Both the position numbers and the translations under genes were made by a program. This document shows, piece by piece, positions 61,175 to 64,000 of a stretch of 64,000 nucleotides of DNA (its first letter is position 1; every line of letters starts with the position of its first letter). This stretch comes from Straminergon stramineum (lineage: Eukaryota > Streptophyta > Bryopsida > Hypnales > Calliergonaceae). The notes beneath the pieces are model-generated. The model searched no databases, was not told the origin of the DNA, and worked only from the letters and a program-made list of their open reading frames with translations. The DNA lies in assembly GCA_963920665.1 (NCBI GenBank), contig OY987265.1, forward strand, positions 31,811,001-31,875,000, written 5' to 3'.

Positions 61175-61700
61175 AATCTGTCACGACCCTCATCACAAGG
61201 CATGCCCGTGCCACCTTGGTGAGCAAGGGGGACATTGGGGGTGACTCCCCAAGCCTTGCAAGAGATGAGGTGAGGGGGACTAGGAGTCCCGAGCGATCAG
61301 AGCGATGTAGCACTCTGATCCGGACGAATTTGGGGGCATGTGATACGTGCTTGAAAAGGTCTTGAGAAGATGCTTCTAGCCGTCCAAAGAACGCGTGATT
61401 TGGACTTGCGAGTCAAAAGTTATGGGCGTGCAAAGTTAGGAGAGCGTGAACCTTGGTGGCATTGAGGTGTTAAGTGTTTGGAAAGTAAGCTTAAGGTGGT
61501 AAGTGTCACTAAGGGGCGCGACATAATCCGTGAGAAGTCTTCAGCTTTTGACATGCTTCGAGAATTGCAAAGCCGTTGCTTGAATTCTTGGAATTTGATA
61601 TGTAAGTCTTGGATTTCTATATGAGAATAGAATTTGCATTGTGTATTCATCAATTTGCCAATGGGAGCCCCTAGCCCTACAACCAATGGTAAAAAAAAAT
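61175..61700. other. GC-rich block, possible LTR fragment
   Basis: It is GC-richer than both neighbours. It opens near CTGTCACGACCCTCATCAC; TGTCACGACCC is a common start of plant Gypsy-type LTRs. It contains GGGGGCATGTGATACGTGC. No CA-end, duplication or protein region was found, so this is tentative. Confidence 0.3.
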
Positions 61701-62182
61701 TTGTACTCTAGTTTAGTCAAGATGCTTTAGAGGACCAATTCCTTTTCATGAAAATCTTAAGAAATTATTTAGCCTTGCATCTAGAATGTGCTCTAGCTAT
61801 ATTTGTGCAAGGGTCAAGTGTTTTTTCATTGATCAATTTCTAGGGGGTGAATTAGAATTCTTGACATTGATGAAAACCCTCTAGCCGCACACCAAAAACA
61901 TTTATTTTTGGGTGGTGGTGGTGGTTGACTAGTTGGGGTGTGTTGCACAATAGACTATGCTAAGTGCCCCCTTCTTTATTGGTGATGAGACGAATTTTTC
62001 ATATGAGTAGTAAGTGCTATTTTATATGGCCAAGTGCAAAATGGTGAATTGCGTGTTCTAGCTTTTTCATTCAACTCTAAAAAATCTATTTGTGTAGATG
62101 AGATTTTTTAAAAAATGGCTTAAAGATTGAGTTCAATTTGACTAAGCTTCTGAAAGGGTTGGTTTTTTTTATCACATGCTAG

Positions 62183-63404
62183 CATTACAAAAAATGTAGT
62201 CCAAGATGACAAGTTTTTGAAAGAGAATTGTCCGAAATGACAATAACCATATTATTGCTACCTCATCTTGTCAATTTGTAAGAACTTATCAACTTTTTGT
62301 CAAGTTGTTGTCAAATTTGTAGTTGATGTTTGGTTCTCTTTTCCCCATTTGCAAAAAATACAAAGATTCTATTAGGTTTCTTTTATATATCTATCTTTTA
62401 ATCAATTGTCATAGATATCTTAGCTTGAGTTATGTGTAGAAGTTAAGCTCTTCATATATAGATGGAGTGGTAGGAGGTAGAACAACCTATGTGGGATATG
62501 TCATTTAGAAGTTGCAAAGCTCAACCATTCATATTTAAGTTTGAAATAAGAATTGTATTAAAACTAGAATTTTAGACCTCATTTAGGCATAGTAGACTAA
62601 CTTTTCAAAAAAACTTTGAACTAAGAGAAGTTTCTAAATCAATTCAAGTTTCATGTCCAAAAATCCGTTTGATGTTTTGATCCTCCAATAAAAAGTTATG
62701 GACAAATTTCAGGCAGGATGTTTGAAAAGGTAAAAGAAAATTTCCCTTTTATCGCCCCTTTGAAATTTGTCCATAACTTTTTATTGGAGGATCAAAACAT
62801 CAAACGGATTTTTGGACATTAAACTTGAATTGATTTAGAAACTTCTTTTAGTTCAAAGTTTTTTTTGAAAAGTTAGTCTACTATGCCTAAATGAGGTCTA
62901 AAATTCTAGTTCTAATACAATTCTTATTTCAAACTTAACTATGAGCAGTTGACCTCTTGCAACTTCTAAATGACATATCCCATATGGGTTGTTCTACCTC
63001 CTACCACCCCATGTGTATATAGAGAACTTTCTTCTCATCTTGAACCCTCAAAACATAAGTGATTAATGAAGTATAATGAAACATGGCAATTGATTGTATA
63101 TTTGTATTTTTGCTTAATATATGAAGGTTTAGATTTAAAATAATTTTAATTTCGATATTCTATCTTTTGCAAAAAATAGGGGCACTTGTAACCATTAATT
63201 AGGCCATCATGATAGCATAGCAATGGGACAACTAACAAAGGACGATATTAGGGAATAGAAATTGACAAAAATTCTAATGAAATGACAAAATAGTTGACAA
63301 AATTTTGTCAAATTATTGGTTGAATCTACAGGTTCATACTGACAAAGCAATTGATAATCTTTTGTCAATTTTCTGTCAAATAGAATATAGTTTCCCTTGT
63401 AGTG
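62183..63404. mobile_element. Non-autonomous CACTA element (1,222 bp) with a giant palindrome core
   Basis: The right end read inward is CACTACAAGGGAAACTATAT and the left end is the slightly degenerate CATTACAAAAAATGTAG. A 3-bp duplication TAG flanks it (62180-62182 and 63405-63407). Both subterminal zones (62,210-62,325 and 63,265-63,385) are packed with TTGTCAA/TTGACAA words in both orientations, as expected for CACTA transposase-binding repeats. The centre is the inverted repeat described separately. No transposase remnant is visible. Confidence 0.82.
62440..63032. repeat. Long inverted repeat, arms about 265 bp, 49-nt loop
   Basis: The left arm (about 62,440-62,711) and right arm (about 62,761-63,032) are near-identical reverse complements, for example CCATAACTTTTTATTGGAGG with its partner and GATTTTTGGACAT with its partner. 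Mismatches are few. The loop is 62712-62760. A transcript through it would give a long, nearly perfect hairpin. It is contained in the CACTA-type element. Confidence 0.93.
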
Positions 63405-63407
63405 TAG

Positions 63408-64000
63408 GTTGTTCAAGGAAGCTCTCAGCAATGATGAGATCTTCCAACCATATAGTCAATGATCAAGAGAAAACAAAATTTGTATTCTACCTCTTTCATT
63501 TAGCTCTCAACCAAAGCATTTGGTTATTTTTTGGATTACCTAGTTTGAGATCTAGGTACTTTGTGGCATTGATGGGAGCTAGGAACCCGGGCTCTAGTGA
63601 TCTCAAAATCAAAAACAATTTTAAAAAAAATGCCATTTCAATTTCAACTCATGGTTGTTTGTTAAAAGTAGGTTTTTTTTATGAAGTGGTTTTAGACTTG
63701 AGGAACTTGTTGGTATCAATAGAAGACAAGAGCCCTAAGCAAGTTGTTTTAAAATAGAAATATGGGTTACCAAATTAAAAATAAATAAATTTGATGTTAG
63801 TTCATTTTTGAACTGTTTGTAGGTTTAGCTTGTACCTTGTCATTACCAAGCTCTTGATTTAGACCCTTCAACCCAAAGTTAGTGATCTCGGACGCTCAAA
63901 TATTCAATATAGATTTTTATATAACATTGAGATCTTGTGGTGTAAACAAATGTTGTTTAAATAATTAAACCCTTGATACTCAATGGTTATCCCTGTTGCG
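63408..64000. other. Gene-free right edge
   Basis: The 150-codon open frame reaching 63,757 starts inside the CACTA element end and shows no domain, so it is not called a gene. Nothing else was recognised. Confidence 0.3.

Noticed and set aside
63305..63757. 150-codon plus-strand open frame
   Set aside because: It begins within the right end of the CACTA-type element and continues into flanking DNA with no domain; a chance frame.

Overview
This is nuclear DNA from a land plant. Spliced genes have GT-AG introns, the two recognisable proteins (NSE4 and a cytosolic-type MsrB) are plant-like, and the rest is mostly layered plant-type transposable elements: CACTA, Stowaway, Mutator-like MITE, pogo-like and long LTR-type units. 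The low GC and gene-poor, repeat-dense layout suggest a large genome. The exact clade cannot be settled from the sequence alone. I saw no rRNA, tRNA, CRISPR or bacterial features.

Layout. 1-15.9 kb is one nested repeat complex. An old reverse-strand LTR-type element (terminus near 15,898, running off the left edge) is interrupted by two younger forward copies of the same family (420-4355 with a perfect 5-bp duplication, and 8515-14325 with a near-perfect one) and by a decayed CACTA element (4385-8306, TGG duplication) carrying remnants of a Tnp2-type transposase. 16-20.4 kb holds AT-rich repeats and a dead pogo-type (DDE_1) transposase on the minus strand. 22.1-25.6 kb is a seven-exon NSE4 gene (SMC5/6 complex, DNA repair). 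28.1-31.9 kb is a three-exon MSRB gene (repair of oxidised methionine) with a palindromic repeat carrying a G-box just upstream and a 2.66-kb first intron. 32-64 kb has no recognisable complete gene and is a mosaic of short non-autonomous DNA transposons.

The most unusual theme is a set of TTAA-flanked elements with termini like CCCCTAAAGGACCAAG. At least five pairs of ends are visible, plus smaller relatives and single ends. TTAA duplications and CCC-type termini resemble piggyBac elements, which are not a usual component of land-plant genomes. Two other standouts are palindromic CACTA-type elements near the right end: a 193-bp hairpin (60894-61086, CTT duplication) and a 1,222-bp element (62183-63404, TAG duplication) whose core is a long inverted repeat with arms of about 260-270 bp. 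Both could be sources of double-stranded RNA.

The two genes do not form an operon or a pathway. Both are housekeeping or stress-maintenance genes lying as small GC-richer islands in repeat DNA. All element calls come from reading termini, duplications and copy-to-copy similarity by eye.
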